64,000 nt of DNA from Pseudomonadota bacterium (GCA_023457435.1 JAEWLS010000026.1:5676-69675); one strand, 5' to 3'; positions 26,936 to 36,484 are shown, counted from the first letter of the stretch. Numbers and translations are program-made. The notes: generated by a model from the sequence alone, not told the origin.

Positions 26936-28277
26936 GTCCGAGATACTCGCGAGCACGCGAGGTAACCCGACGCTGCGGGGTTACAGCACGGCCCAGCTGG
27001 TCGGCCTCGTGTTCGTCGTCGTCTTGTCCGTGAAGCTGGCGTTCATCGCGGTCTATGCGAACAGCGTTCCGTTCTGGGATCAATGGGATGCCGAAGCCGC
27101 GCAGCTCTACCGGCCTTACCGCCTCGGGACGCTAACGGTCGCAGACCTGTTCCTTGCTCATAACGAGCATCGAATCTTCTTCACGCGCGTGTTGAACCTG
27201 CTCCTTTTCGAAGCCGCAGGCGGATGGAACCCCTTGCTGCAGATGAGCGTCAACGCGCTGCTGCACACATGTCTGGCCGGCATTCTCGTCGCGCTGCTAC
27301 TGCCCGCCATCCGCTCAAGCGAGCGCCTTCTCCTGGCCGGGTTCTCCGCTTTCATTTTCGCCGTCCCGGTAGGCTGGGAAAACCTGCTGGCGGGGTTCCA
27401 GTCCCAGTTCTATTTCCTGCTACTCTTCTCGCTCCTCTCGCTGAGCCTTTTCGTCGTCTCGCGCGCATTCTCGGTGCGATGGTGGGCCGGCTACCTGTTC
27501 TGCATCTGTGCGTACTTCTCTCTCGCATCCGGCTTGCTGGCTGCCTGCGCGGCAATAGCAATCGCCGTCGTTCAACTGCTCGCGGGCGCAAGACGCCGGG
27601 ACCTGCGCGAAGGCCTCGCGCTCGCCGTGCTGACCGGCACCGTGGCGATCATGATGGCATTCACGGTCGAGGTTCCCGGGCATGCGGTGCTCAAGGCCCA
27701 CAGTGTCGCGAGCTTCCTTGCCGCTTTCGTTTCGGCGATTTCCACGCCTGTTTCGTTCGTCGGCTGGATACTGCACATCCCGCTGCTCCTGCTTGCCTTC
27801 CGCACAATCAAATCGACCGATCAAGCCGCGCCCGCAGACTGGACTGCCCTGGCAGTGGCGGGGTGGGTCGGGATGCAGATCGTGTCGCTGAGCTATGGCA
27901 GGGCGAGCGGCGTCGAAGCGTCGCGCTACCAGGACATCTACATCCTGCTATTGCCGCTCGACCTCTTCGCGCTGCTGCGCGTGACCGGGCCCAGCGACGG
28001 CGGCAAACGCGCTGGGCTCTGGAAATACAGTTGGGTCTCGGCAACCGCCGCGGCAGTCGTCGTCTTCGCGCTTGCGCCTGCGATCATCCAAATGCAGGAG
28101 AAGCGTCGGCTGAGCCGGCTGCAGGCCGCGAGCATAATTGAGTTCCTGGAGACGGGAGACGCCCGCGCGCTCGAAGGCAAGGGTCCCTTCGAAATCCCCT
28201 ACCCCGATCCAAAGAAACTGGCCGCGTGGCTCCGCGATCCGGACATTCGCGCGATACTGCCGGCAGAATTCCGCTAG
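26922..28277 (+). CDS. Polytopic membrane protein, candidate GT-C glycosyltransferase
   Basis: 451-residue protein with about ten membrane helices. After the first helix comes a periplasmic loop with acidic FWDQWD (Asp53, Asp56) and then LAHNEHRIFF (His80, Glu82), which resembles GT-C enzymes that use polyprenyl-phosphate sugars outside the membrane. The last gene of the arabinose operon, overlapping the GtrA gene; it is the best candidate arabinosyltransferase in the run (inference). Family assignment rests on topology and these acidic motifs only. Confidence 0.7.
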   Translation: MVENRSEILASTRGNPTLRGYSTAQLVGLVFVVVLSVKLAFIAVYANSVPFWDQWDAEAAQLYRPYRLGTLTVADLFLAHNEHRIFFTRVLNLLLFEAAGGWNPLLQMSVNALLHTCLAGILVALLLPAIRSSERLLLAGFSAFIFAVPVGWENLLAGFQSQFYFLLLFSLLSLSLFVVSRAFSVRWWAGYLFCICAYFSLASGLLAACAAIAIAVVQLLAGARRRDLREGLALAVLTGTVAIMMAFTVEVPGHAVLKAHSVASFLAAFVSAISTPVSFVGWILHIPLLLLAFRTIKSTDQAAPADWTALAVAGWVGMQIVSLSYGRASGVEASRYQDIYILLLPLDLFALLRVTGPSDGGKRAGLWKYSWVSATAAAVVVFALAPAIIQMQEKRRLSRLQAASIIEFLETGDARALEGKGPFEIPYPDPKKLAAWLRDPDIRAILPAEFR

Positions 28278-28286
28278 GAACCCGCC

Positions 28287-30554
28287 TCAGGTTCGCGGCG
28301 GGAAAGCGAGTGCGTAGTCCTCGCTATCAAGCGTCAGGTTCGGCGAGTAGAACGGGTCTCGCTTCAGCTCGTCGGGCCAGCGGCGCTTCATGTGATCGAT
28401 CTCGGACATGAAGCGAGCGCGCTTCTCATGACTATCGTCTTGTCCGCGCGAAACGCTCTCCAGATGGTAGAGCTCGGCATAGGGCGTCCAGACGTTCCTA
28501 TAGCCGGCCGCCTTCACCTTGAGGCACAGGTCGACATCGTTGAATGCGACCTGAAGGTTCTGTTCGTCCAGCCCGCCTACCTCGTCGAACACCGACTTGC
28601 GCAACAGCAAGCATGCGCCTGTCACGGCCGACACGTTGCGCAGACTGTGCAGGAGGCCGAAATACCCGAACGAACTTCGGGGAAACAGCCGGTGCGTATG
28701 CGAGGCAACGCCGCCGAGACCGACGGTCACACCGCCGTGCTGGATGGTGTCGTCGCCATAGTAGAGCTTGGCGCCTACACAACCGATTTCTTCCTGCAGC
28801 GCCCAGGAGGCCATCTCCCCCAGCCAGTCGGGAGAGATCACCTCGATATCATTGTTGACGAGGCCGATGATCTCGCCACGGGCCTCCCGCACGCCGTGAT
28901 TGTTTATCGCCGAGTAGTTAAACACGCCCGGATGCGCGATGACGCGCACACGCGCATCACCTTCCAGAGAGCGAAGGTAGCGCACGGTCTGAGGCTCGGT
29001 TGACCCGTTATCCATGATGATGATTTCGAAGGATGGATAGGCGGTCTTCTTCAGTATCGACGTGACGCACGCCCTAAGCAGTTCGACGCGATCGCGTGTC
29101 GGTATGATCAGCGAAACCAGCGGTTCCGGCGCAGGAATGCGGTGCCTGACCCGATAGAACGGCAGCGGACCAGTCTGTTCGACAGAGGCACTTGAGCCGG
29201 TTCGCGCAAGGTGGTCCGTCAGGGCCCTGAGGCCGGCGTCATAGGCGTACGACTTGGCATCGCCCGCCGCAGCCGTCGACCCTTCCGCTGCGCGCCAGTG
29301 GTAAAGAATCTTCGGTATGTGCCGAATATCCCTGGCGGCGATCTTCTCGACGATACGGAGATTGAGGTCGTAGTCCTGACTTCCCTCATAACCGATGCGC
29401 CAGCCGCCTACCCCCCGGATATTTTCGGTTCGATGAACCGTTAAGTGATTCAGGTAGTTGTGCGACCTGAACATCTCCATCGAGAAGTCCGGCTTGAAGA
29501 ACGCGTCGTAGCGCTTTCCGTCCAGGTTTATCTTGTCTTCGTCGCTATAAATCAGGCCCGCTTGCGGATACCTACCGATCTCCCTGGCGACTTCGAAAAG
29601 TGCATGCGGCCGCAATATGTCGTCGTGGTCGAGTAGCGCGACCCACTCGCTCGTCACCAGTTCCAACGCGCTGTTCGACGCCGCCGAGATGTGCCCGTTG
29701 GCCTCCCGGTAGGCGACGCGAATACGGTCATCTGACTGGGCGTACTCGTCGAGGATTTGCCGAACGTGCGGGAGTGTCGACGCATCGTCGGCGATGCAAA
29801 GTTCCCAGTAGGGATAGGCCTGGCCACGGACGCTCTCGATGGCCTGTCGAAGCAGCGGTTCCGGCGTGTTGTAAACCGGCATGAGCACAGCGATTGCGGG
29901 TCCGCGCTGCCGCTCGGCTTCCTTGCGCATCCGACCGACGTCATCCGGAGTCAACGTGTCGAAACGGTAGACCCAATCCTCGAAGCTTCGCTGGGCAGGC
30001 AACCTGCCTTCGCTGCGGGCGATGCTTCGGCGAACCGCATGGTATAGGCCGCGCAGGCCATCCTGTCGCAAGCTTCGCACGGCGGCCTTCAGTGCTGCCC
30101 CCAAGGCATGCGGGTTCGAGAGCGAATTCCAAGCAAATCTGGCGATGCGCGTGAAGCGGGTGTCGAAGCGGCGAACGAGTTCGAGCGAGATGCCGCCGAG
30201 GGCGATGCGCTCGGAGCCGTTGACGGGATCCAATCTGAGAGCCCGCGCGCCCCAAGGCAGTTCCAGCGTCACCTCGAACCCGGCCTGAACACGAACTGGC
30301 CTGATGTCGATCCGCTCGACCTCGGTGAAGCCGGCGCCACTGTCCACATACAGCGAAAGCGCCTGGCCCTCCGGTACCGGCGCAAGATGCGCGAAGACAA
30401 GCCGATATGCACCCGCGGGAAGCCGGCGGCCAGCAAGGAGCGCCAGCTGAGGATCCTCGCCCACGACCTCCCACGCGGAGAATCCATCTCCTTCGCTCAA
30501 GACCCGCAGATCTTTTCGCGGAGCAGCAGAGAGCGAAACCGTCATCGGCTTCAT
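28287..30554 (-). CDS. Tandem-domain glycosyltransferase family 2
   Basis: 755-residue protein with an N-terminal beta-rich domain (about 20-130), a helical linker, and two GT2 domains. The first starts at IAVLMPVYNTPEP (221-233) with metal-binding LLDHDD (307-312); the second starts at VSLIIPTRDRVELLR near 485 with LVNNDIEV as its DxD-like site. Double-GT2 proteins often polymerise or add two successive residues. Third gene after wzm and wzt on the minus strand; ends 9 bases from the convergent GT-C-like gene. Confidence 0.88.
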   Translation of the reverse strand: MKPMTVSLSAAPRKDLRVLSEGDGFSAWEVVGEDPQLALLAGRRLPAGAYRLVFAHLAPVPEGQALSLYVDSGAGFTEVERIDIRPVRVQAGFEVTLELPWGARALRLDPVNGSERIALGGISLELVRRFDTRFTRIARFAWNSLSNPHALGAALKAAVRSLRQDGLRGLYHAVRRSIARSEGRLPAQRSFEDWVYRFDTLTPDDVGRMRKEAERQRGPAIAVLMPVYNTPEPLLRQAIESVRGQAYPYWELCIADDASTLPHVRQILDEYAQSDDRIRVAYREANGHISAASNSALELVTSEWVALLDHDDILRPHALFEVAREIGRYPQAGLIYSDEDKINLDGKRYDAFFKPDFSMEMFRSHNYLNHLTVHRTENIRGVGGWRIGYEGSQDYDLNLRIVEKIAARDIRHIPKILYHWRAAEGSTAAAGDAKSYAYDAGLRALTDHLARTGSSASVEQTGPLPFYRVRHRIPAPEPLVSLIIPTRDRVELLRACVTSILKKTAYPSFEIIIMDNGSTEPQTVRYLRSLEGDARVRVIAHPGVFNYSAINNHGVREARGEIIGLVNNDIEVISPDWLGEMASWALQEEIGCVGAKLYYGDDTIQHGGVTVGLGGVASHTHRLFPRSSFGYFGLLHSLRNVSAVTGACLLLRKSVFDEVGGLDEQNLQVAFNDVDLCLKVKAAGYRNVWTPYAELYHLESVSRGQDDSHEKRARFMSEIDHMKRRWPDELKRDPFYSPNLTLDSEDYALAFPPRT

Positions 30555-30602
30555 TGCGCCAGACCGATGCGGCGCGTGCAGGAGGAGAAACAGCTCAACA
30601 GA

Positions 30603-31376
30603 TCACCCAATGACGCGGAGAGCGGGGCGCTCAACCTCGTCATGTACGGCAAAGTAGGCGTCGGCAACCGCCTCGGCGGGCCCATCCATCTTGACCTCGC
30701 CGTTTTCGAGCCAGATCGCACGCGTGCAGTTCTTCTCGATCAGCGCGCGGGAATGGCTCGCGATCACCAGGACTTTAGTAAACTCGACGAGCTCCTTCAG
30801 GCGCCTGTCGGCCTTTTCCTTGAAGGCCTCGTCGCCAGTCGAGAGCCACTCGTCCATGATCAGGATCTCAGGCGTAACCGCTGTCGAGATCGCGAAGGCC
30901 AGTCGCAACTGCATGCCGGTCGAGTAGGTGCGGAACGGCATGTCGAGAAACTCGCCCAGGCCCGAGAACTCGGCGATTTCATCAAATTTTTCTGCCAGCA
31001 TCTCGCGCGACATGCCCATGATGGCGGCCCGCAGGCGAATGTTTTCGCGGCCGGTGGCCTCAGGGTCGATACCGAGCGAAATGTTGATGAGTGATGTTGG
31101 CCGGCCTTGAATGCGGACCGAGCCCAGCGGCGGCTCATAGATGCCCGACAGCACGCGCAGCAGCGTGGTCTTCCCGGCGCCATTGTGCCCAACCAGGCCG
31201 ACACGCTCGCCCTGTGCGATCGAGAGGGTCACATTGCGCAACCCCGTGATCATGACATGGCCGTCCCGATCCGAAATGCGACCGCCGACCGCCATGCGGA
31301 GCATACGGTTCTTCAGCGAGCGACTGCTGGCGCTGTACACCGGAAATTCGACCGTCACATTGTCAAGCTCGATCAT
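30603..31376 (-). CDS. wzt: Polysaccharide ABC exporter ATPase (Wzt/KpsT type)
   Basis: 257-residue ATPase. Walker A GHNGAGKT (63-70), signature STGMQ (152-156), Walker B ILIMDE (171-176). The STGM signature and the NISLGIDPEATGRENI segment are characteristic of polysaccharide exporters. The protein stops soon after the nucleotide-binding domain, so it lacks the C-terminal carbohydrate-binding domain of O9a-type Wzt. ATG at 31376 is chosen from the family start MIELDNV; 17 bases from wzm. Confidence 0.92.
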   Translation of the reverse strand: MIELDNVTVEFPVYSASSRSLKNRMLRMAVGGRISDRDGHVMITGLRNVTLSIAQGERVGLVGHNGAGKTTLLRVLSGIYEPPLGSVRIQGRPTSLINISLGIDPEATGRENIRLRAAIMGMSREMLAEKFDEIAEFSGLGEFLDMPFRTYSTGMQLRLAFAISTAVTPEILIMDEWLSTGDEAFKEKADRRLKELVEFTKVLVIASHSRALIEKNCTRAIWLENGEVKMDGPAEAVADAYFAVHDEVERPALRVIG

Positions 31377-31393
31377 GGTGCCCACCAACCGCG

Positions 31394-32203
31394 TCACAGC
31401 CAAAACGCGATGCGGCTGCGGTACTTCCCATAGAACACGAGCGTCACTGTCCACCCTACGATTCCTATGGCGATCGATATGACCCAGTTCGATGTCGTGG
31501 GGTACTGGCCGAGCAATGGCGACCGGATGATCGAGATGAAATGGTAAAGTGGGTTCAGTTCAAGAAACTGCGCGCCGAGCCGGGATGGCAGTGTCGAGGG
31601 CATCCACAGCAACGGCGTCGCATAGAACAGCACCTGCAACATATTTTGGACGATCTGCGTCAGATCGCGGTAGCGCGTGCAGATCACTGCACATACGAGC
31701 ATGATCCACGACAGATTCAAAATCACAACCAGCAGACCCAGCAGCGCAAGAGGTGAAGTGCTGTAGGGAAGCTTGCCAAAGATTAGCAATATAACCGGCA
31801 GTATTATGATATTGTGGCCGAGAATGATGGTGTTTCTCCACAGCGTTCGCATCACATGCGAGAACAACGGAGTTTTTGATTGGAGTATCATCCCCTCGGA
31901 TGAAACAAAGACGGTGCACCCTTCGCCGATATTTCCCGAGATGTATCCCCAGATTATCAAGCCGGCACAAATGAAGGGTAGGAAGTCCTCCATCGGAACT
32001 TGAAACAAAGCCCCGAAGATCAAACCGAGCGCGCCTATCAGGACGCTCATGTTGATGGTTATCCAGAACGCCCCGATCCGAGAGCGCCGATAACGCTGCA
32101 GGATGTCCTGCCAGCCGAATATCAGCGCGAGTTCGTATCTGCGCATCGCTTCCGCGATATCGCGGCTCGCGTTTGTAGCGTTCCCGACGAGAGCATTTGG
32201 CAT
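31394..32203 (-). CDS. wzm: Polysaccharide ABC exporter permease (Wzm type)
   Basis: 269-residue ABC-2 permease with six membrane helices. N-terminal cytoplasmic DILQRYRRSRIGAFWITIN is the classic Wzm/KpsM amphipathic start, and LELNPLYHFISIIRSPLLG is the conserved C-terminal segment. It forms the export channel with Wzt for a lipid-linked glycan. The gene is visibly richer in A+T than its neighbours. Divergent from the methyltransferase gene across 166 bases. Confidence 0.92.
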   Translation of the reverse strand: MPNALVGNATNASRDIAEAMRRYELALIFGWQDILQRYRRSRIGAFWITINMSVLIGALGLIFGALFQVPMEDFLPFICAGLIIWGYISGNIGEGCTVFVSSEGMILQSKTPLFSHVMRTLWRNTIILGHNIIILPVILLIFGKLPYSTSPLALLGLLVVILNLSWIMLVCAVICTRYRDLTQIVQNMLQVLFYATPLLWMPSTLPSRLGAQFLELNPLYHFISIIRSPLLGQYPTTSNWVISIAIGIVGWTVTLVFYGKYRSRIAFWL

Positions 32204-32369
32204 GAGCGTTCTACGACTCTCCGCGGCTGCGCGCTGGTTCCGCGGACGTTACGCGTCTAAGAACCACGGAGCGCGCCTGCCACTAGACCGTGCGCAACGT
32301 CGTTTCAAGCACCATGTCCATGCATGAGCGTGGGCGGAGCAGTACGCTCCCGAAACTCGGAGTTCGGCA

Positions 32370-33263
32370 ATGGATGGCACAGACGCGCTCGCGAATGCAG
32401 TCCGGGAGGGCGCCTGGAATGTCGGAACACACCATGAAGCGCTTGAAAAGCTTCCTACCATGCTCACCCTGGAAGAGCTATGGATGCTTGCCTTTCTCGC
32501 CGAGCGCGCGGGACCGGGCAACATTCTAGACCTCGGCTGCTTTGTCGGCGGCTCCAGCTTCGCGCTCGCGACGGGCGTCCAGAGGTCTGCAGCAAGGAAA
32601 CGCATACACAGCTTCGACCTTTTCGAGCTGAAGGAAGCGACAAAACACCGCTACCTATACAATCGCGGCCTGCCGTACTTTCCGGGAGAGGACGGCCTGC
32701 AGCTTTACCAGATCATCGTGAGCCAGTTCGGCGACTCGTTGGTCGCTCACAAGGGCGACGTTCTCGCGACGCTAACCCCTGCTCTAGTTGCAGAGCTGAG
32801 GCCGATATCGCTGGTCTTCCTCGACGTCTGCAAGTCGCCGGCCATCACCGATCACATAACAAGGACCGTTCTTCCGGCCCTCGAGGTCGGGACGCTGATC
32901 GTGCAACAGGACTTCATCTACCCCTACACGCCCTGGGCGATCTACCCATTCTGGGCTCTGCAGGACGAGCTCGAGATGCTGGGGCATACACAGTTCCACA
33001 GCGCCATTTTCAGGGTCCGAAAGCGCATCGAAACGAACCGTCTGGATGTCGCCCTGCTCGCGTCGACGTCAGGTCAGCAGCTGGGCCGCGCTCTCGAAGA
33101 TGCCAGCCATTGGTTCGCGCGCGAGGAGCAACGGTCGCCGGTGCGCGAAGCCAGAAGGTTGGCGGCAAGCTACCCCGAGGCGACCGACGAATGGGCCCTG
33201 ATGCGCCGCGACGGCCATACCATCGACCACATGGCGCGGTGGCGGGAGCTCTTCAAAGGCTAG
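32370..33263 (+). CDS. Class I SAM-dependent methyltransferase-like protein
   Basis: 297-residue protein. NILDLGCFVGGSSFALA (51-67) is a SAM-binding motif I; LRPISLVFLDVCKSP fits a motif with an acidic residue on strand 4. Resembles the Methyltransf_24 group found beside glycan genes. Target unknown. Its stop shares the CTAG tetranucleotide with the convergent GT-C-like gene. Confidence 0.7.
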   Translation: MDGTDALANAVREGAWNVGTHHEALEKLPTMLTLEELWMLAFLAERAGPGNILDLGCFVGGSSFALATGVQRSAARKRIHSFDLFELKEATKHRYLYNRGLPYFPGEDGLQLYQIIVSQFGDSLVAHKGDVLATLTPALVAELRPISLVFLDVCKSPAITDHITRTVLPALEVGTLIVQQDFIYPYTPWAIYPFWALQDELEMLGHTQFHSAIFRVRKRIETNRLDVALLASTSGQQLGRALEDASHWFAREEQRSPVREARRLAASYPEATDEWALMRRDGHTIDHMARWRELFKG

Positions 33264-35143
33264 TTCAGGAGCGGCTTGTAAGAGATTTCGACGGGACCCT
33301 GGATTTCGAACTGCCCCTCACCCCTTGCTCCGAACTCCCAGTCCAGCGCAGCCGTGGCTCCGGTGTGGAACACCATCCGGTATTCGGTGGGATCGCCGGC
33401 AATCCTGATCTGCCGCTGACTTTCCCGCCGATCGGGCGTCATCAAGTCGACATAGGCGACCGCTCCGTCCCGCATTTTGCCGGCCGCCTTGAACGCTAGT
33501 GTCACCTCCGAGAACGGCGGCGCCTTCCCCTGAAGCCGATAGGGGGTGTCGGCGCGGACCAGGGCGCTACCGCTCGGTTCCGCCGTCACCGATTTGCTTC
33601 CAGAAGGCTCCCAGGCGCCTGGAACGAGTACGCTCACGTCGTAGTCGCGAACGTCGCCGTTCAGAGAAAGGTCACTGACCAGTGTCCAGCCTTCACGACG
33701 AACCACTGTCTTCTGCCGGTCGATGACCAACAGCATGTCGAGCGGCTCACGCTCGAGCAGGCCATCGCCGATCGTGTCGACGACGTAGCCCCTGCCTCTC
33801 ATGTAATACATGAGCGCGTGCGGACCGTTCCAACACTCCGGCGCATGCTCGAAAACCACCCCAACCAGGCGCGGACGCACGTCAACGCTCTCAAACTTCG
33901 ACCTGATCTGTTGGCCGATCTGCAGCTCGCACGACGAAGTCTGATACGGCGAAGTGATTTGGGATGTGTCCAGCCAACCGCTGTCGAGGACGCGATAGCT
34001 CCCCACGCACGAGGCAAGCACCACGCCGACTGTCAGGAGCTGGCCTGCCCAACGCCGGGTCAGCTTCTCTGCCAGGAAGCCGAGACCGAGCCCGCCAGCA
34101 ATGGCATTGGCTACGGCAAATGGGAATTGATAGTAAGTGTGGACGAAGTTGAGATTGATGAATATCGCGAAGTAAAGGATCGAGACCGCGAAAGCTATCG
34201 CAGCAAGACGCGCAGCTCTGCCCCCCGCAAATATCGTCAAGACCGCACCGACAAGTCCCAGCGCCGCGAGACTATTGACGAGCAGACGGTCGCCCATATG
34301 GGCCCAGATCCGTAACGACAGCCGTTGTGCCGATGTACCCAGATACCAGACCACAGAGGAGTTGGTATACTGATGCGGGTTCTGAACGTTGTTCCAGTAG
34401 GAGTAGGCGTACCAGGCCGCAAACGCGATCGCTATCGACACGCCCGTCGCACATAGTTCGGCCAGTCGTCGCCATCTTCTGGCGACCACAACGTCCATCA
34501 ACGCGAACGTGAAAAAGATGCCGAGGGGTATGAAAGCAGCTGTCAGCTTGATGGAGACCGCGATACTCGCGAGCGCTATCCCGGCGACCAGGAATAGCCG
34601 TCGTTCACGCTCGAGCCACAGGAACAGGCACACCATCGCGACAATTGCTATCGCTACCGCAAACGGATCGATAATGATCGCCGACGACCAAAAAATCGTC
34701 TCCGGTGTCAACAGAAGTATGCATAACGATATTATCGCTGATTTTTGGCCATAACTTCTGCTGATCCAGTAGAAAAGCGACACCGATGCGATGGCCATGC
34801 CGACAATGTTCAGCACGCGGCCAAATGCCTCCGCATAGCCGAAGTACCGCATGATTGCCGCAACAATAGCCTGATATAGCGGAAACTCCAGGATTACGAC
34901 CGACTTGCTGCCATTGGTGTCGATCTCGGGCCTGAGCAGATCGACCCCCGATACATAGAAGTTATAGATGGTGGACAGCGTCTGCGTTTGACGGAACTGA
35001 TGAAGATCCGTCGGCGGACGACCGATCTGGTAGGCGGAGAAGGCCACGAACAGCGTGACGATCAACGCCGGCCACAACCAGGACTGGGTTCGACGCAGGT
35101 CGCTCACTGAAGCCGGTCTCCGGTCAACAACGCCATGCCCCAT
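33260..35143 (-). CDS. Polytopic membrane glycosyltransferase (GT-C/ArnT-like)
   Basis: 627-residue protein with about eleven membrane helices and a long C-terminal periplasmic domain (about 400-627) that ends in a beta-rich part. The loop after helix 1, HQFRQTQTLSTIYNFY and LLRPEID, resembles the GT-C glycosyltransferase PMT_2 family; WSSAIIIDPFAVA is a conserved helix. It likely uses a lipid-linked sugar donor in the periplasm. ATG at 35143 is chosen because GGGAG precedes it; longer frames upstream are possible but lack a site. Confidence 0.72.
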   Translation of the reverse strand: MGHGVVDRRPASVSDLRRTQSWLWPALIVTLFVAFSAYQIGRPPTDLHQFRQTQTLSTIYNFYVSGVDLLRPEIDTNGSKSVVILEFPLYQAIVAAIMRYFGYAEAFGRVLNIVGMAIASVSLFYWISRSYGQKSAIISLCILLLTPETIFWSSAIIIDPFAVAIAIVAMVCLFLWLERERRLFLVAGIALASIAVSIKLTAAFIPLGIFFTFALMDVVVARRWRRLAELCATGVSIAIAFAAWYAYSYWNNVQNPHQYTNSSVVWYLGTSAQRLSLRIWAHMGDRLLVNSLAALGLVGAVLTIFAGGRAARLAAIAFAVSILYFAIFINLNFVHTYYQFPFAVANAIAGGLGLGFLAEKLTRRWAGQLLTVGVVLASCVGSYRVLDSGWLDTSQITSPYQTSSCELQIGQQIRSKFESVDVRPRLVGVVFEHAPECWNGPHALMYYMRGRGYVVDTIGDGLLEREPLDMLLVIDRQKTVVRREGWTLVSDLSLNGDVRDYDVSVLVPGAWEPSGSKSVTAEPSGSALVRADTPYRLQGKAPPFSEVTLAFKAAGKMRDGAVAYVDLMTPDRRESQRQIRIAGDPTEYRMVFHTGATAALDWEFGARGEGQFEIQGPVEISYKPLLN

Positions 35144-35214
35144 GCTCCCAGTCGAATCGTATGTGTTGGCACGACCATGTCCGCCCGTGTACTCGATAGA
35201 CAAGCCGGATCGCC

Positions 35215-36324
35215 ATGAGCCGCCGGCTTTCAACGCCGCCGGGTGCAATGACCGCAACAGGAACAGCCCCTTCAGTGCAGCGCGATAACCCTGCCCCGGG
35301 CTACATGAAGAGTCTGGACGGGCTCCGCGGCCTTGCCGCGGTCATCGTCGTGTTCTCCCACCTCTCATCACAGACGGGGATCCTCCAGTTCTGGTTCGAA
35401 GATCGCGGCGGCCAGATCGGGGTGATGCTCTTCTTCTGTTTGTCCGGCTTCCTGATGGCCCACGTCTATTTCGGCCAGCAGTTCCATGTCGGGACGCTTG
35501 GCTCATATGCCGTCAACCGTTGCGCACGGGTCGTGCCGCTTTTCCTGCTTGTTGTGGTCGGTTCATATGTCTGCCGCCTGCTTTGGGAAAACGCGCCCGT
35601 TTATCCAATTACGAGCGACAATGTCATAGCGCACCTGACGCTTCGCGTCGCGACGAGCGTACTCTGGACGATCCCCGTAGAACTCAAGTTCTACGCTCTA
35701 TTTCCCTTTATCTGGATAGTGCACCGCATCAGCTATGCCGCCGGGACGGCGTGCGCAGCGGCCCTCCTGGTTACCTACTTTTCGATAGAAAACGGCGCCA
35801 TGCCCATCATGCGCCTTGGGCACTATTTCCTGCTGGGGATTCTTTGTCATGCGATCTCGTCGTCGCTCCCCCGCGCCAGGTGGCAGAACATGGCATGGAT
35901 TGCCGCGGCGGTAGCTCTGCTGCTTGTATTTCCATTTCCGCTTTCGTTGATCAGAGAAACTCAGATGAAGATCTGGTGGGATCCGTGGATCGCCGCGGCG
36001 ATTGCCGGGTTCATGGTGTCGTCGACAAAAAGCGAAGTCGCCATGCGGGTGTTGGGCAGCGCGCCGGCGCGCGGCGCCGGGCAGATCTCCTATTCCCTTT
36101 ATCTTCTGCACATGCCGGTTATCTGGAGCGTATCGCGATTTCTGTCGCCTACCGAACAACCCGTGACATTCTGGGTGATAGCTCTTTCTTTCACCTTTCT
36201 TACATCGTTTGCGTGCTTTCATCTCTTCGAGCGGCCGGCGGGTCGATTCATCCGGCGTGTGGGGTCGACAGCAGCTACATCCACGTCAGCACTCGCCGCC
36301 CTCTCCAGATCGCGCGGCCTGTAG
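35215..36324 (+). CDS. Acyltransferase 3 family O-acyltransferase
   Basis: 369-residue inner-membrane protein with about ten helices. The family start KSLDGLRGLAAVIVVFSHL contains the conserved His, and FFCLSGFLMAHVYF is the second hallmark; R-x10-H chemistry is expected. Members (OafA, NodX, ExoZ) acetylate or succinylate polysaccharides. An internal Met at 35305 directly before KSLDGLRG is the minimal start. It is divergent from the GT-C gene. Confidence 0.85.
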   Translation: MSRRLSTPPGAMTATGTAPSVQRDNPAPGYMKSLDGLRGLAAVIVVFSHLSSQTGILQFWFEDRGGQIGVMLFFCLSGFLMAHVYFGQQFHVGTLGSYAVNRCARVVPLFLLVVVGSYVCRLLWENAPVYPITSDNVIAHLTLRVATSVLWTIPVELKFYALFPFIWIVHRISYAAGTACAAALLVTYFSIENGAMPIMRLGHYFLLGILCHAISSSLPRARWQNMAWIAAAVALLLVFPFPLSLIRETQMKIWWDPWIAAAIAGFMVSSTKSEVAMRVLGSAPARGAGQISYSLYLLHMPVIWSVSRFLSPTEQPVTFWVIALSFTFLTSFACFHLFERPAGRFIRRVGSTAATSTSALAALSRSRGL

Positions 36325-36328
36325 AGTC

Positions 36329-36484
36329 ATGGACATCACTCTGCCCAATTCGATCGCCACAACGCTGAGTTCGGCGATCGCAGGCGATGGCGCGACACCG
36401 GGTGGTCTTTGCGTCGAGCCCACCAATAAGCTATTTGCTACGCCATCGACGTTGGCGAGTTTGCGGACAAGAAACATTGACTGA
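36329..36484 (+). CDS. Small ORF before the type I secretion gene (doubtful)
   Basis: 51-codon frame starting with ATG at 36329 and ending 8 bases inside the predicted TTG start of the secretion ATPase. No known family is recognised. If translated it could couple translation to the next gene, which has a weak start. No good ribosome site is visible, so it may be chance. Confidence 0.2.
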   Translation: MDITLPNSIATTLSSAIAGDGATPGGLCVEPTNKLFATPSTLASLRTRNID

